From Pseudomonadota bacterium (GTDB taxonomy: Bacteria; Pseudomonadota; Gammaproteobacteria; Burkholderiales; Sulfuriferulaceae): 64,000 nucleotides of DNA. Each line of letters starts with the position of its first letter. Position 1 is the stretch's first letter. The notes under the pieces were generated by a model that was not told where the DNA came from, ran no database searches, and saw nothing but the letters and a program-made list of their open reading frames with translations. Positions 11,123 through 21,065 of the stretch are shown here, one piece after another. The DNA is taken from NCBI GenBank assembly GCA_021845925.1, contig JAJZUW010000007.1:98267-162266 (forward strand), given 5' to 3'. A program made the translations under genes and the position numbers.

Positions 11123-12359
11123 CACCCAGCACGATCCATTTTTGCGAGGTCAGCCCTTCCAGTCCGACAGGGCCGCGGGCATGGATCTTGTCGGTTGAAA
11201 TGCCGATTTCGGCACCGAGACCATATTCAAAACCGTCTGCAAAACGGGTGGATGCATTGACCATGACACTGCTGGAATCGACTTCACGCAGAAAACGGCG
11301 CGCCAGCGTGTAGTTTTCGGTGACGATGCTGTCGGTATGCTGCGAGCCGTAATGGTTGATGTGATCAATGGCTGCGTCAATGCCATCAACCACCCGGATG
11401 GCAATGATGGGTGCCAGGTATTCGGCATGCCAGTCATCTTCTGTGGCCACAATGGAATCGGGAACCAGCGACCTGGTCACCGGGCAGCCACGCATCTCGA
11501 CGCCCTTGCTGCGGTAGATTTCGGCAATGGCGGGCAGAACGGAAGCGGCCCGGCTGGCAGCCACGAGCAGGGTTTCGGCCGTGTTGCAGGTGCCATACCG
11601 GCTGGTTTTGGCGTTGTCGGCAATGCGGACCGCCTTGTCGAAATCCGCCGTATCATCGATGTAGACATGGCAGACGCCGTGCAGGTGCTTGATGACCGGA
11701 ATGCGCGATTCGGCAATCAGCCGCTCAATCAGTCCTTTGCCGCCGCGTGGTACGATGACATCCACATACTCGCGCATGGTGATCAGTTCTCCGACCGCGG
11801 CACGGTCGGTTGTGTCGATCACCTGGACACAGGTGTCCGGCAGGCCGGCTGCGCGCAGGCCTTCACCCACGCAGCTGGCGATCAACCGATTGCTGCGGAT
11901 GGCTTCGGAACCACCACGCAGGATGGCTGCATTGCCGGATTTGAGACACAGGCCTGCTGCATCTGCAGTGACATTCGGACGTGCTTCATAAATGATGCCG
12001 ATCACGCCCAGCGGCACGCGCATCTTGCCAACCTGGATGCCGGAAGGACGGAACTTGAGATCGGTGATTTCGCCAACAGGATCGGGCAAGCCAGCAATCT
12101 GGCGCAAGCCTTCCGACATGGCTGTTACACTGTTGCGGGAGAGTGCCAGGCGGTCCAGCAGTGCGGCGCTCAGTTCGCGCTGACGTGCGTCAGCCAGATC
12201 TTCCGCGTTGGCGGCGAGCAGGTCGTTCGCGCGACGATCAATGGCATCCGCCATCGCCAGCAGGGCCGCATTCTTGCGGTTGGCATCGGCACTGGCGAGG
12301 GTGCGTGAAGCAAGCCGGGCAGCTTGCCCCAATTGTTGCATATAGGTTCTAATATCCAT
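11103..12359 (-). CDS. proA: Gamma-glutamyl phosphate reductase
   Basis: A 418-residue NADPH-dependent enzyme reducing gamma-glutamyl phosphate to glutamate-5-semialdehyde, the second step of proline synthesis. Conserved features are the [27 protein letters not shown] segment, [10 protein letters not shown], and [14 protein letters not shown] with the catalytic cysteine. Length is normal. It is the first gene of the five-gene operon ending in maf. In many Burkholderiales holA precedes proA; here it is absent and a divergent gene starts 30 bases away. Confidence 0.96.
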   Translation of the reverse strand: MDIRTYMQQLGQAARLASRTLASADANRKNAALLAMADAIDRRANDLLAANAEDLADARQRELSAALLDRLALSRNSVTAMSEGLRQIAGLPDPVGEITDLKFRPSGIQVGKMRVPLGVIGIIYEARPNVTADAAGLCLKSGNAAILRGGSEAIRSNRLIASCVGEGLRAAGLPDTCVQVIDTTDRAAVGELITMREYVDVIVPRGGKGLIERLIAESRIPVIKHLHGVCHVYIDDTADFDKAVRIADNAKTSRYGTCNTAETLLVAASRAASVLPAIAEIYRSKGVEMRGCPVTRSLVPDSIVATEDDWHAEYLAPIIAIRVVDGIDAAIDHINHYGSQHTDSIVTENYTLARRFLREVDSSSVMVNASTRFADGFEYGLGAEIGISTDKIHARGPVGLEGLTSQKWIVLGDGHVRG

Positions 12360-12388
12360 TCCGGCAACAGACAGACAGTTTGCAAATC

Positions 12389-14071
12389 ATGATTCTAACC
12401 CAAATCCGACGAAACACCCGACTTTTGCTGTTGCTTGCCGGCCTGTCAGCCATCCCTGCCGTGCATGCCGATGACATGGCGCGGGCACGCCAGCTGCTGG
12501 CCGACGGCGCTGGCCGTCTGGCCATGCAGACACTGGAAGCGATGCCTGATCCGGCAGATGTGCAGGAGCGCATCGACAGATATCGCCTGCTGTGGCAGGC
12601 ATTGGCCATGTCCGGTACGCCGCAGGAAATTCTGGATGCGGCAGGCGGGTTGCCGCCGGACAGCGACCTGCGGTTGCGTCGACAGGTGGCTGTGCAGGCG
12701 GCCCAGGCTGCATTGACGCTGGGACGGCCTGCCATTGCGCGTGAATACCTGCGCTCGCTGATCTGGCAGCTGTCGCCGAATGCAGCAGGTCTGCCTGCCT
12801 TGCGGGCAATGGTTGTGCAAAGCCATCTGATGCCAGTGCCGGATGACGAAGCGTTCAGTCTGTGGCAACGGTTTGTCCAGGACTACGGCCACGATGCCGA
12901 TCTGGATTCGGCAGTTGCGCTGGCCGAGCTGAAGGCCGGACGTACGGCGGGGCTGGACAGTTTGCGTGCCGCCCTGAAGCCGGGAGACCGGCTGGCGTTG
13001 CTGCTGGATGTCTGCAATGACGGTCTGCCTGCTGATGCACGCCGGCAGGCGCTGGCTACCTTGTTGCAGAATCCGCTGCAGCCTGGCGAAATGGATGTGC
13101 TGCGTCATGCGCTGGACTCGGCGCACGATACCCGGATGCAGACCATGTTGCTGGAAGTGGCGCTCAACCAGAAACAGCCACCGGCAGGCATGACGGCGAC
13201 CGCACTCTGGACCGGCTGGCATGATCTGGCACAGGGTTTTGGCAATGTCAGTCTGCTCCTGTTCGGTTCCGACAAGGGCTGGGCAGAACAGGCCGACAAG
13301 GTGGCGGTATCCGATCCGTTGATGAGTCGGGCCATCTGGGCGCATCTGGCCAGGTCGGCCAATGATGCGGCGCTACGGGATCTGGCGGCTGGCCATCTTC
13401 TCGATCAGTTGCATCAGGCTGGGCTGGACCGGACCGCGCTGGCTGTGTTTGATGCGCAGTGGCCGGAGCGAAAGCCGGATGATTTTCCGGCAGAGATTCG
13501 CTGGCGGCTGGGTACGGCAGCCTTTGCTGTCGGTCAGTTTGGACTGGCTGACGCGATGTGGCGCCATGAACCGGCTGCCAGCGTGCCGGAAAGCCAGATG
13601 GACTGGCAGTGGCGCAGGGCAATGGCTGCCAGCCGTTCGGCTGACTGGCCGGTTATGGCCGATGCGGTAGCAGCCTGGCTGTCCAGCGTCCAGCACCCTT
13701 CCGCCAGCGATGTCTGGGCAATCCTGTTTGGCTTGCAGCGTGCCGCCGCTGCCGGAGTTGCCGGGCAGACCCTGTCACCCTTGCTGGAGGGATTGATGCC
13801 ACTGGCCGATGATGCGGCACGGGCAGACATCCTGCGCGAGCGGGCGCAGCTGGCCTCGCTGGACGAGGCGCCGGCGTGGTATCTGGATGCGGCAGCGCAC
13901 GCGGTTTCGCCTGATGCCGCCTGGCAGGATCGTCTGGATGCCGCCCGTGCGCTGGAACGAGCTGGCAACACGCAGGATGCGTTGCGCATCTATCAGACGG
14001 TCGTGGCCGGATCCACGCTTGAATCGCAACGCGAACAGGCCCGGTATGCAGTGGAAGGTCTGGCTGAGTGA
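12389..14071 (+). CDS. Exported helical-repeat (TPR-like) protein
   Basis: A 560-residue protein with a likely signal peptide (LLLLLAGLSAIPAVHA, cleavage after about residue 24-28). The rest is almost entirely alpha-helical, rich in Ala and Leu with regularly spaced Trp. The end (ARALERAGNTQDALRIYQTVV) looks like a tetratricopeptide repeat. It probably acts in the periplasm as a scaffold, but I do not recognise a named family. The ATG at 12389 is preferred over TTG 12380. It lies between proA (divergent) and xerD, overlapping the xerD start by one base (TGATG). Confidence 0.75.
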   Translation: MILTQIRRNTRLLLLLAGLSAIPAVHADDMARARQLLADGAGRLAMQTLEAMPDPADVQERIDRYRLLWQALAMSGTPQEILDAAGGLPPDSDLRLRRQVAVQAAQAALTLGRPAIAREYLRSLIWQLSPNAAGLPALRAMVVQSHLMPVPDDEAFSLWQRFVQDYGHDADLDSAVALAELKAGRTAGLDSLRAALKPGDRLALLLDVCNDGLPADARRQALATLLQNPLQPGEMDVLRHALDSAHDTRMQTMLLEVALNQKQPPAGMTATALWTGWHDLAQGFGNVSLLLFGSDKGWAEQADKVAVSDPLMSRAIWAHLARSANDAALRDLAAGHLLDQLHQAGLDRTALAVFDAQWPERKPDDFPAEIRWRLGTAAFAVGQFGLADAMWRHEPAASVPESQMDWQWRRAMAASRSADWPVMADAVAAWLSSVQHPSASDVWAILFGLQRAAAAGVAGQTLSPLLEGLMPLADDAARADILRERAQLASLDEAPAWYLDAAAHAVSPDAAWQDRLDAARALERAGNTQDALRIYQTVVAGSTLESQREQARYAVEGLAE

Positions 14072-14985
14072 TGGCGCCAGATCAGGCGGGCGACACGGAG
14101 AGTCTGGCAGACCGGTTTTGTGATGCCTTGTGGCTGGAGCACGGGCTGGCGCGCAATACGCTTGAAAGTTACCGGCGGGACCTGACCGGTTTTGCCGCAT
14201 TTCTGGCTGGCGCCAGCCTGGTTTCGGTGCAACGCGATGCTGTCGAACGCTTTCTGCACCAGCGTTTTGTGACTGGTTACAGTCCGCGCAGCACTGCCCG
14301 CATGTTGTCCACGCTCAGACGGTTTTATGTCTGGGCGGTGCGCGAGCGGCTGACGGACACGAATCCACTGTCCGGTGTGGCATCGCCACGGCAACCGCGC
14401 AGTCTACCGAAGTCGCTGGGCGAGGCCGATGTGGATGCCCTGCTGTCCAGTGCGGGCGGTGATGCGCCACTTGACGTGCGTGACCGGGCGATGCTCGAAT
14501 CCCTGTACGGAAGCGGTTTGCGGGTCAGCGAGCTGGTGGGTTTGCGTTTGCGGCAGATGGATCTGGTGGCTGGCGTGATCAGGGTGATGGGCAAGGGCAG
14601 CAAAGAACGGCTGGTGCCTTTGGGAGAACCGGCGGTCGATGCGTTATCCCGTTATTTGCGGGAAGCACGTCCGCTGCTGATGGCCGGACGCCAGGACGAC
14701 GCCATTTTTGTCAGCCAGCGCGGGGCTGCCATGACCCGGCAGGCGTGTTGGCACATGATCCGGAGGCGTGCGCGTCAGGCTGGCCTGGCGAGCCTGCCAT
14801 CGCCCCACGTGCTGCGGCATGCGTTTGCCACCCATCTGCTGAACCATGGCGCCGATTTGCGCGTGGTGCAACTTCTGCTGGGGCATGCGGACATTTCAAC
14901 CACCCAGATTTACACCCATGTCGCCAGGGAACGGCTGAAACAGTTGTATGCCAGACATCATCCACGGGCTGGTCAGGCCGAATAA
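14071..14985 (+). CDS. xerD: Site-specific tyrosine recombinase XerD
   Basis: A 304-residue tyrosine recombinase resolving chromosome dimers at dif together with XerC. It has the SAM-like N-terminal DNA-binding domain (LWLEHGLARNTLESYRRDLTGF). The catalytic tetrad is visible: Arg in SLYGSGLRVSELVGL, His-x-x-Arg in SPHVLRHAFATHLL, His in LLGHADISTTQIYTHV, and the nucleophilic Tyr in the same segment. The N-terminal PRQPRSLPKSLGEADVDALL linker matches XerD rather than XerC. The ATG shares its A with the upstream stop codon; an in-frame GTG three bases earlier is possible. Confidence 0.93.
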   Translation: MAPDQAGDTESLADRFCDALWLEHGLARNTLESYRRDLTGFAAFLAGASLVSVQRDAVERFLHQRFVTGYSPRSTARMLSTLRRFYVWAVRERLTDTNPLSGVASPRQPRSLPKSLGEADVDALLSSAGGDAPLDVRDRAMLESLYGSGLRVSELVGLRLRQMDLVAGVIRVMGKGSKERLVPLGEPAVDALSRYLREARPLLMAGRQDDAIFVSQRGAAMTRQACWHMIRRRARQAGLASLPSPHVLRHAFATHLLNHGADLRVVQLLLGHADISTTQIYTHVARERLKQLYARHHPRAGQAE

Positions 14986-15020
14986 CGCGGCGTGTTGTCT
15001 GGCTGATCGGTTTGCGCTGA

Positions 15021-15377
15021 TCAGTATGCGCTGCGTTCGATGGTGATGCCCAGGCGGCCGACCCCGCGAACAACGGCTGGCTTGGTGGCGCTGACGCTCA
15101 CCCAGGGTGCGTGGAAATCGCGCAGGATGAGGGTGGCAATCTGTTCGGCAAGCGCTTCAATCAGGTGGAACTCGTGCGCGGCAATATAGTTGCGGATATG
15201 TTCGGCGACTTCGGCGTAATTGATGGCGTCTTTTATGTTGTCGCTCTGGCCGGCACGGCAGCTCTCGGGCAAGCCAATTTCCAGGTCAAGCTTGACGCTT
15301 TGCGGCGTGGTGCGTTCCCAGTCGTACACGCCGATGATCATGTGTACGCCAAAATCGTGGAGAAACAGTTTGTCCAT
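15021..15377 (-). CDS. folB: Dihydroneopterin aldolase
   Basis: A 118-residue enzyme converting 7,8-dihydroneopterin to 6-hydroxymethyl-dihydropterin in folate synthesis. Family features are GVYDWERTTPQSVKLDLEI at the N-terminus, the INYAEVAEHI segment, LIEALAEQIA with the conserved Glu, and VSATKP with the conserved Lys. The frame is open to 15518 but homology begins at MDKLFLHDFGVHMIIGV, so the start is 15377. It converges on xerD with a 35-base gap. Confidence 0.94.
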   Translation of the reverse strand: MDKLFLHDFGVHMIIGVYDWERTTPQSVKLDLEIGLPESCRAGQSDNIKDAINYAEVAEHIRNYIAAHEFHLIEALAEQIATLILRDFHAPWVSVSATKPAVVRGVGRLGITIERSAY

Positions 15378-15484
15378 GCTTGCTGCCTGTCGGAAGATGA
15401 AAATGGAAAGCGTTCCGGCGCCAGAACCGGCGGTCCCGCAAAGTGTCGATTCTATCGTGTTATGCTTCCGTTTGGGCAAAGTGT

Positions 15485-15512
15485 TTGACAAATCCGCAGA
15501 GCGTGCTAGAAT
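15485..15512 (+). promoter_or_regulatory. Sigma-70 promoter of tRNA-Gly
   Basis: A consensus -35 box TTGACA at 15485-15490 and a near-consensus -10 box TAGAAT at 15507-15512 are separated by 16 bases. The predicted start is around 15519, some 13 bases before the tRNA-Gly gene. Strong consensus boxes are expected for stable RNA genes. Confidence 0.8.
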
Positions 15513-15531
15513 GCACAACTCGATAATGCAT

Positions 15532-15607
15532 GCGGGAATAGCTCAGCTGGTAGAGCGATACCTTGCCAAGGTATAGGTCGCGAGTTCGAACCTCGTTTCC
15601 CGCTCCA
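15532..15607 (+). tRNA. tRNA-Gly (anticodon GCC)
   Basis: A 76-base cloverleaf. The acceptor stem is GCGGGAA paired with TTCCCGC, then discriminator T and encoded CCA. The D-arm is GCTCAGCTGGTAGAGC, the anticodon arm is CCTTGCCAAGG with GCC at 15565-15567, and the T-arm is CGAGTTCGAACCTCG. It is the first of three tRNA genes and has its own terminator just downstream. Confidence 0.98.
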
Positions 15608-15630
15608 GATACAATGCCCGAGAAAGAAGA

Positions 15631-15656
15631 GGGAAAGCGGTATGCTTTCCCTTTTT
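15631..15656 (+). terminator. Intrinsic terminator after tRNA-Gly
   Basis: GGGAAAGC and GCTTTCCC form an 8-bp stem around a GGTAT loop, followed directly by TTTTT. It lies between tRNA-Gly and tRNA-Cys, so readthrough or a second promoter is needed for the next two tRNAs. Confidence 0.85.
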
Positions 15657-15684
15657 AGTTGCTGTGGTGGTTCGCCGAGAGACT

Positions 15685-15758
15685 GGCGGGGTGGCAGAGT
15701 GGTTATGCAGCGGCCTGCAAAGCCGTGGACGCCGGTTCGATTCCGACCCCCGCCTCCA
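15685..15758 (+). tRNA. tRNA-Cys (anticodon GCA)
   Basis: A 74-base cloverleaf with acceptor stem GGCGGGG paired to CCCCGCC, discriminator T and encoded CCA. The anticodon GCA is at 15717-15719 inside CGGCCTGCAAAGCCG, and the T-arm contains GGTTCGATTCC. Only two bases separate it from tRNA-Leu. Confidence 0.98.
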
Positions 15759-15760
15759 GA

Positions 15761-15849
15761 GCCCGGGTGGTGAAATTGGTAGACACATGGGACTTAAAAT
15801 CCCTGGCTGAGAAATCGGCGTGCCGGTTCGACCCCGGCTCCGGGCACCA
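15761..15849 (+). tRNA. tRNA-Leu (anticodon TAA)
   Basis: An 89-base class II tRNA with a long variable arm. The acceptor stem is GCCCGGG paired with CCCGGGC-type 3' bases (TCCGGGCACCA end), with CCA encoded. The anticodon TAA is at 15795-15797 within GGACTTAAAATCC. It reads UUA/UUG leucine codons. Confidence 0.97.
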
Positions 15850-15895
15850 GTATCCGGATTGTTGGCCACATGGTGGCCTTGGCATGAAAAAGAAT

Positions 15896-15917
15896 ATGGG
15901 CGTTGCGCCCATTTTTT
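15896..15917 (+). terminator. Intrinsic terminator after the tRNA cluster
   Basis: ATGGGCG and CGCCCAT form a 7-bp stem with a three-base loop and are followed by TTTTTT. It ends the tRNA-Cys/tRNA-Leu transcript just upstream of rimP, so the rimP-nusA-infB operon probably needs readthrough or its own promoter. Confidence 0.85.
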
Positions 15918-15932
15918 GTTTGTGGAGTGCGC

Positions 15933-16361
15933 ATGACACTGGAAACCAGACTGGAAGCGACGCTGGCCGGACTCGGGTACGAGCTGGTCGATTTGTCCTT
16001 TTCGGTCAAAAGTGGCCTGATGCGTGTTTTTATTGACCGCCCGGAAGGCATTACACTGGATGACTGCGTGCTGGTCAGCAATCATCTGGGTCATTGGCTT
16101 GGTGTCGAAAATGTCGATTATGACAGGCTTGAGGTGTCGTCGCCCGGTCTGGATCGGCCATTGAAAAAGCCGGCTGCTTTTGAGCGGTTTGCCGGTCGGT
16201 CGGCGCATGTGCGTTTGCGCATGGCTCATGCCGGACAGCGCAGGTTTACCGGCGTGATTGCCGGCGTGGAAGGAAAATCGCTGCTGCTGGACGTGGAAGG
16301 CCAGCGGATGACGTTTGAAATGGACAATATCGATCAGGCACGCCTGGTGCCAGACGTGTAA
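15933..16361 (+). CDS. rimP: Ribosome maturation factor RimP
   Basis: A 142-residue protein assisting 30S subunit maturation. Conserved elements are [34 protein letters not shown], and [26 protein letters not shown], the strongest family signature. The ATG at 15933 has TGGAG at 15922-15926 upstream; an earlier in-frame ATG at 15903 would put the terminator hairpin in the coding region and was rejected. It starts the canonical rimP-nusA-infB-rbfA-truB operon. Confidence 0.96.
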   Translation: MTLETRLEATLAGLGYELVDLSFSVKSGLMRVFIDRPEGITLDDCVLVSNHLGHWLGVENVDYDRLEVSSPGLDRPLKKPAAFERFAGRSAHVRLRMAHAGQRRFTGVIAGVEGKSLLLDVEGQRMTFEMDNIDQARLVPDV

Positions 16362-16389
16362 ACAAACAGGGGCTGGAGGAATTTCGGGA

Positions 16390-17862
16390 ATGAGTCGCGA
16401 GATTTTGTTGCTGGTGGATGCGCTGGCACGGGAAAAAAACGTCAATCGCGAAATCGTGTTTGGCGCCCTGGAGCAGGCGCTGGCATCCGCGACCAGGAAG
16501 CGCTTTCAGGACAATGCCGACATCCGGGTCGAGATTGATCGCGAAACCGGCGATTATCGCGCCTGGCGGTGCTGGGAGATCGTGGCGGACAATGACCATG
16601 AGTTTCCGGACAGCCAGATTGCCTGGACCGACGCGCAGGTATCCCATCCCGGCATGCAGATCGGCGATGTGGTGCGCGAGCCGCTGGAAGCAGTGGAATT
16701 TGGCCGCATTGGCGCTCAGGCGGCCAAGCAGGTCATTCTGCAGCGAATCCGCGATGCCGAGCGTGAACAGATCCTGAACGATTTTCTGGATCGCAAGGAA
16801 TCCCTTGTTACCGGTACCATCAAGCGGATGGAACGTGGCAACGCGATTGTCGAGTCGGGCCGGGTTGAAGCCTTGCTGCCACGTGACCAGATGATCCCGA
16901 AAGAGAATTTGCGGGTGGGCGACCGGGTGCGTGCTTACCTGTTGCGCGTCGATCGCGGTGGTCGTGGTCCGCAGCTGATCCTGTCGCGCACGGCGCCGGA
17001 ATTCATCGCCAGGTTGTTTGAGCTGGAAGTGCCTGAAATCGAAGAAGGTCTGCTCGAAATCAAGGGCGCAGCCCGCGACCCCGGTATGCGCGCGAAAATT
17101 GCAGTAAAATCGAACGATGCCAGACTGGATCCCATCGGGACCTGCGTTGGTATGCGCGGTTCGCGCGTGCAGGCTGTCACGGCCGAGCTGGCCGGTGAAC
17201 GGGTGGATATCATTTTGTGGTCGCCGGATGCGGCACAATATGTCATCAACGCCCTGGCGCCTGCCGAAGTCAGCAGTATTGTGGTGGATGAAGAGAAACA
17301 CAGCATGGATGTCGTGCTGGATGAAGACCAGCTGGCTCAGGCCATCGGACGCAGCGGACAGAATGTGCGGCTGGCTTCCGAACTGACCGGCTGGGAACTC
17401 AACATCATGACGGTGGAAGAAGCCCAGCGCAAGAACGAATCGGAAGCGCTGGCCTTGCGCGAGCTGTTTGTCCGCAAGCTGGATGTCGATGAAGAAATTG
17501 CCGATATTCTGGCCCAGGAAGGATTCAGCAGCATTGAAGAAGTTGCTTATGTGCCGATCAACGAGATGCTCGAGATCGAAGGATTTGACGAAGATCTGGT
17601 CAATGAATTGCGTGCCCGTGCTCGTGACGCCCTGCTGACCGATGCCATCGTCAACGAAGAAAAGGTCGAGCACGACGTGATCGATCTGGCCGGACTGGAC
17701 GGCATGGATGGTGATCTGCTGCAAAAGCTTGCCGAACACGGTATCACCGATACCGAAGCGCTGGCCGAGCTTGGTGCGGATGAACTGGTTGAAATGACGG
17801 GTGTGGATGCGACTCGTGCCTCCACACTGATTATGGCGGCGCGTGCGCCGTGGTTTGCCTGA
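16390..17862 (+). CDS. nusA: Transcription termination/antitermination factor NusA
   Basis: A 490-residue RNA polymerase-binding protein acting in pausing, termination and antitermination. Order of domains: N-terminal RNAP-binding domain (about 1-125), S1 domain ([25 protein letters not shown]), two KH domains ([15 protein letters not shown] and [18 protein letters not shown]), then two acidic C-terminal repeats ([17 protein letters not shown] and [16 protein letters not shown]). The start is 16390, with GGAGG about 10 bases upstream. Confidence 0.97.
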   Translation: MSREILLLVDALAREKNVNREIVFGALEQALASATRKRFQDNADIRVEIDRETGDYRAWRCWEIVADNDHEFPDSQIAWTDAQVSHPGMQIGDVVREPLEAVEFGRIGAQAAKQVILQRIRDAEREQILNDFLDRKESLVTGTIKRMERGNAIVESGRVEALLPRDQMIPKENLRVGDRVRAYLLRVDRGGRGPQLILSRTAPEFIARLFELEVPEIEEGLLEIKGAARDPGMRAKIAVKSNDARLDPIGTCVGMRGSRVQAVTAELAGERVDIILWSPDAAQYVINALAPAEVSSIVVDEEKHSMDVVLDEDQLAQAIGRSGQNVRLASELTGWELNIMTVEEAQRKNESEALALRELFVRKLDVDEEIADILAQEGFSSIEEVAYVPINEMLEIEGFDEDLVNELRARARDALLTDAIVNEEKVEHDVIDLAGLDGMDGDLLQKLAEHGITDTEALAELGADELVEMTGVDATRASTLIMAARAPWFA

Positions 17863-17895
17863 TACAAAGGCTGAAAAGGCGTTGGTAACCTGCTC

Positions 17896-20685
17896 ATGAA
17901 TGTAGAACAGTTTGCTCAGGAACTGAAACTCTCCACCGGACTGCTGCTGGAGCAGCTGCGCGCGGCGGGGCTGGACAAGTCCGCGGCCGGCGATGATATC
18001 ACCGAGCAGGACAAGGCGCGCCTGCTTGACTATCTCAGCCGCAAACATGGGGCGCGCGAACAGAAGGGCAAAATTACGCTCACCCGGCGTGAAACGAGCG
18101 AGATCCGTCGTGCCGACAGCGCGACGGGCAAAGCACGTACGATTCAGGTTGAGGTCCGCAAGAAGCGGGTGCTGATCAAGCGTGAAGCGCCAGGCACCAC
18201 TGCGGAAGCAGGCGTTGCTGTACTTGAAGAACCGGTTCTGGTTCCGGACGAAATGGTTGCTCCGGAAGTGGTCGAGGCGGAAGCGATTCCGGTTGTCGAG
18301 ACACCGGTTGAGCCCGTTGCAGAACAGCCGGTTGTGCAGGAAGCTGCGCCGGAAGAACCTGCCGAACCTGTCGTCGAGATCGAACAGGAGCTGCCACCGG
18401 CTGTCGCCGAAGAAGCCGTGGCCGAAGATGCCGAAGCCACTACGCCTTCCTTGCGCCGCGCCGCACGGCCAATTCTGGATGAACAGGAACTGGCCCGCCG
18501 CGCTGAAGAAGCTCGCCGTCAGGCGGCCCTGCACGAACGGCAAGCCGAAGAACTGCGTCAGAAACAGGAGCGGGAACAGCGCAGGAAGCAGGTACAGGAA
18601 CAGCAGGCGGCACAGGCCAGGTCATCTGCGGCAGCTGCCAAACCTGCCGCTCCGGAAGGCACTTTGCACAAGACGCCTGCCCGGACTGAACCAGCCACTG
18701 CTGGCGCTGCGGCAGCTGCCAAACCGGCTGACAAAAAGCCGCGCGATGGCGACAACCGTACCCGCGACAATGCCTGGAACGACATGCAGGCCCGTAAACG
18801 TGGCATCAAGTCGCGTGGCGATGCGGGCGGACCAGGTGGCGATACCTGGCGTGGCGGCCGCAAGGGTGGCGGTCGTCATCACAAGTCCGGACAGGATGGC
18901 GCGAGCAGCTTCAACATGCCAACCGAACCAGTGGTGCAGGAACTTCTGATTCCGGAAACCATCACGGTTGCCGAGCTGGCGCACAAGATGTCGGTCAAGG
19001 CGGCAGAAGTCATCAAGATACTGATGAAGCTGGGTTCGATGGTCACCATCAACCAGGTGCTTGATCAGGAAACCGCCATGATTGTGGTGGAAGAAATGGG
19101 GCACGTTGCCAAACCAGCTCCGCTGGACACACCGGAATCATTCCTGGAGGCCAGCGAACAGGTCGAGCACGAGATGCTGCCACGCGCTCCCGTGGTCACT
19201 GTGATGGGTCACGTTGACCATGGCAAGACCTCGCTGCTGGATGCCATCCGCAGAGCGCGGGTTGCCAGTGGCGAAGCCGGCGGTATCACCCAGCATATTG
19301 GTGCCTATCACGTTGAAACCGATCATGGCATCGTCACCTTCCTGGATACGCCGGGTCACGAGGCCTTTACTGCCATGCGTGCCCGTGGCGCGCGGGTCAC
19401 CGACCTGGTCGTGCTGGTGGTTGCAGCAGACGATGGCGTGATGCCACAGACCATCGAGGCGATCCATCATGCCAAGGCGGCTGGCGTACCAATGGTGGTG
19501 GCGGTCAACAAGATCGACAAACCGGAAGCCAATCCCGAGCGTATCCGGCAGGAACTGGTTGCCCAGGGCGTTGTGCCGGAAGATTGGGGTGGCGATACCC
19601 AGTTTGTCGAAGTGTCTGCCAAGAAGAACATCAACATTGCCGGTCTCATCGAGGCAATCCTGTTGCAGGCCGAAGTGCTGGAACTGAAGTCAGCCCGCGA
19701 TTCCCTGGCGCGTGGCGTCATCATCGAAGCCCGTCTGGACAAGGGACGTGGCCCGGTGGCGACCATGCTGGTGCAGTCTGGCACCTTGCGTCGTGGTGAC
19801 GTCTTGCTGGTCGGTGAAGTGTACGGTCGTGTACGCGCCATGCTGGATGAAGATGGCAAGAATGTTCAGGAAGCCGGCCCGTCGATTCCGGTTGAAATTC
19901 AGGGTCTGTCGGATGTTCCGCGTGCCGGCGAAGACGCCATTGTGCTGCAGGATGAGCGCAAGGCGCGCGAAATCGCCTTGTTCCGCCAGGGCAAGTTCCG
20001 CGATGTCCAGCTGGCCAAGCGTCAGGCAGCCAAGCTTGAAAACATCATGGACCAGATGGGCGAGGGCGAGGCAAAACGCCTGCCGCTGATTATCAAGGCG
20101 GACGTCCAGGGTTCGGTGGAAGCGCTGTCTGCATCCCTGCAGAAAATTTCCACCAGCGAAGTCAAGGTGGATATCCTGCACAGTGCCGTTGGTTCGGTAT
20201 CCGAATCCGACGTGAATCTGGCCATGGCATCCAAGGCAGTGATCATTGCCTTCAATATCCGGCCGGATGCACAGGCACGCAAACTGGCGGAATCGCTGGG
20301 TGTGGATATTCGCTACTACAACATCATCTACGAGGTGGTTGATCTGGTGAAGGCAGCCTTGTCGGGCATGCTGACGCCAGACCTGAAGGAAAACATTACC
20401 GGTGCGCTGGAAGTGCGCGAGGTGTATGTGATTTCCAGAGTGGGTACGGTGGCGGGCTGTCACGTGACGGAAGGCATCATCAAGCGTGGTGAACGCATCC
20501 GGGTGTATCGCAACGATGAATTGCTGCACGATGGTGAAATGGATTCGCTCAAGCGTTTCAAGGATGATGTGAAGGAAGTCCGCGAAAGTTACGACTGCGG
20601 CATCTCTCTGAAAAGCTTCCATGATCTGCAGGTTGGTGACCGTCTTGAAGCCTACGAAATCGTTCAGGTTGCCCGTACACTCTGA
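17896..20685 (+). CDS. infB: Translation initiation factor IF-2
   Basis: A 929-residue GTPase that places initiator tRNA on the 30S subunit and promotes subunit joining. Small IF2-N domains lie at about residues 1-50 and 350-405. Between them is a long charged Ala/Glu/Lys/Arg-rich linker typical of proteobacterial IF-2. GTPase motifs are GHVDHGKT at 438-445, [18 protein letters not shown] and NKID. The C-terminal domains hold [18 protein letters not shown]. It sits 33 bases after nusA and 2 bases before rbfA. Confidence 0.98.
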   Translation: MNVEQFAQELKLSTGLLLEQLRAAGLDKSAAGDDITEQDKARLLDYLSRKHGAREQKGKITLTRRETSEIRRADSATGKARTIQVEVRKKRVLIKREAPGTTAEAGVAVLEEPVLVPDEMVAPEVVEAEAIPVVETPVEPVAEQPVVQEAAPEEPAEPVVEIEQELPPAVAEEAVAEDAEATTPSLRRAARPILDEQELARRAEEARRQAALHERQAEELRQKQEREQRRKQVQEQQAAQARSSAAAAKPAAPEGTLHKTPARTEPATAGAAAAAKPADKKPRDGDNRTRDNAWNDMQARKRGIKSRGDAGGPGGDTWRGGRKGGGRHHKSGQDGASSFNMPTEPVVQELLIPETITVAELAHKMSVKAAEVIKILMKLGSMVTINQVLDQETAMIVVEEMGHVAKPAPLDTPESFLEASEQVEHEMLPRAPVVTVMGHVDHGKTSLLDAIRRARVASGEAGGITQHIGAYHVETDHGIVTFLDTPGHEAFTAMRARGARVTDLVVLVVAADDGVMPQTIEAIHHAKAAGVPMVVAVNKIDKPEANPERIRQELVAQGVVPEDWGGDTQFVEVSAKKNINIAGLIEAILLQAEVLELKSARDSLARGVIIEARLDKGRGPVATMLVQSGTLRRGDVLLVGEVYGRVRAMLDEDGKNVQEAGPSIPVEIQGLSDVPRAGEDAIVLQDERKAREIALFRQGKFRDVQLAKRQAAKLENIMDQMGEGEAKRLPLIIKADVQGSVEALSASLQKISTSEVKVDILHSAVGSVSESDVNLAMASKAVIIAFNIRPDAQARKLAESLGVDIRYYNIIYEVVDLVKAALSGMLTPDLKENITGALEVREVYVISRVGTVAGCHVTEGIIKRGERIRVYRNDELLHDGEMDSLKRFKDDVKEVRESYDCGISLKSFHDLQVGDRLEAYEIVQVARTL

Positions 20686-20687
20686 TC

Positions 20688-21065
20688 ATGGCGCGCGAAT
20701 TTTCTCGATCTCAGCGTGTGGCCGAACAGCTGCAGCGCGAACTGGCCGACATCATTCGCAGTGGGGTTCATGATCCGCGCGTTGGCATGGTGACGATTAC
20801 CGAAGTGGTCGTCACACGCGATCTGGAATCAGCCAAGGTCTATTTCACATTGCTGGGCCCGCAGGAACAGGCGTTGCAGTCAATGGAAGCGCTCAACCGC
20901 GCCAGCGGATTCATCCGTTCACAGTTGGGGCCGCGCATGCGGTTGCGTCTGGTACCCCAGCTGACCTTCATTTACGATACTTCGGTTGCGCGAGGCGCTT
21001 ACCTGTCCCATCTGATCGATGAAGCGGTTGGCAAGCCTGCGGAGCCCGACGATTCATCCCGGTGA
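20688..21065 (+). CDS. rbfA: 30S ribosome-binding factor RbfA
   Basis: A 125-residue KH-fold protein needed for 16S rRNA 5' end maturation and cold adaptation. Family features are RSQRVAEQLQRELADII near the N-terminus, DPRVGMVTITEVVVTRDLESAKVYFT, and LRLVPQLTFIYDTS near the end. It starts 2 bases after infB and its stop overlaps the truB GTG start. Confidence 0.96.
   Translation: MAREFSRSQRVAEQLQRELADIIRSGVHDPRVGMVTITEVVVTRDLESAKVYFTLLGPQEQALQSMEALNRASGFIRSQLGPRMRLRLVPQLTFIYDTSVARGAYLSHLIDEAVGKPAEPDDSSR

Noticed and set aside
16246..18543. 765-codon open frame on the minus strand opposite rimP, nusA and infB
   Set aside because: Antisense to three well-supported genes of a conserved operon; its length is a by-product of G+C-rich codon use. 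No family resemblance.
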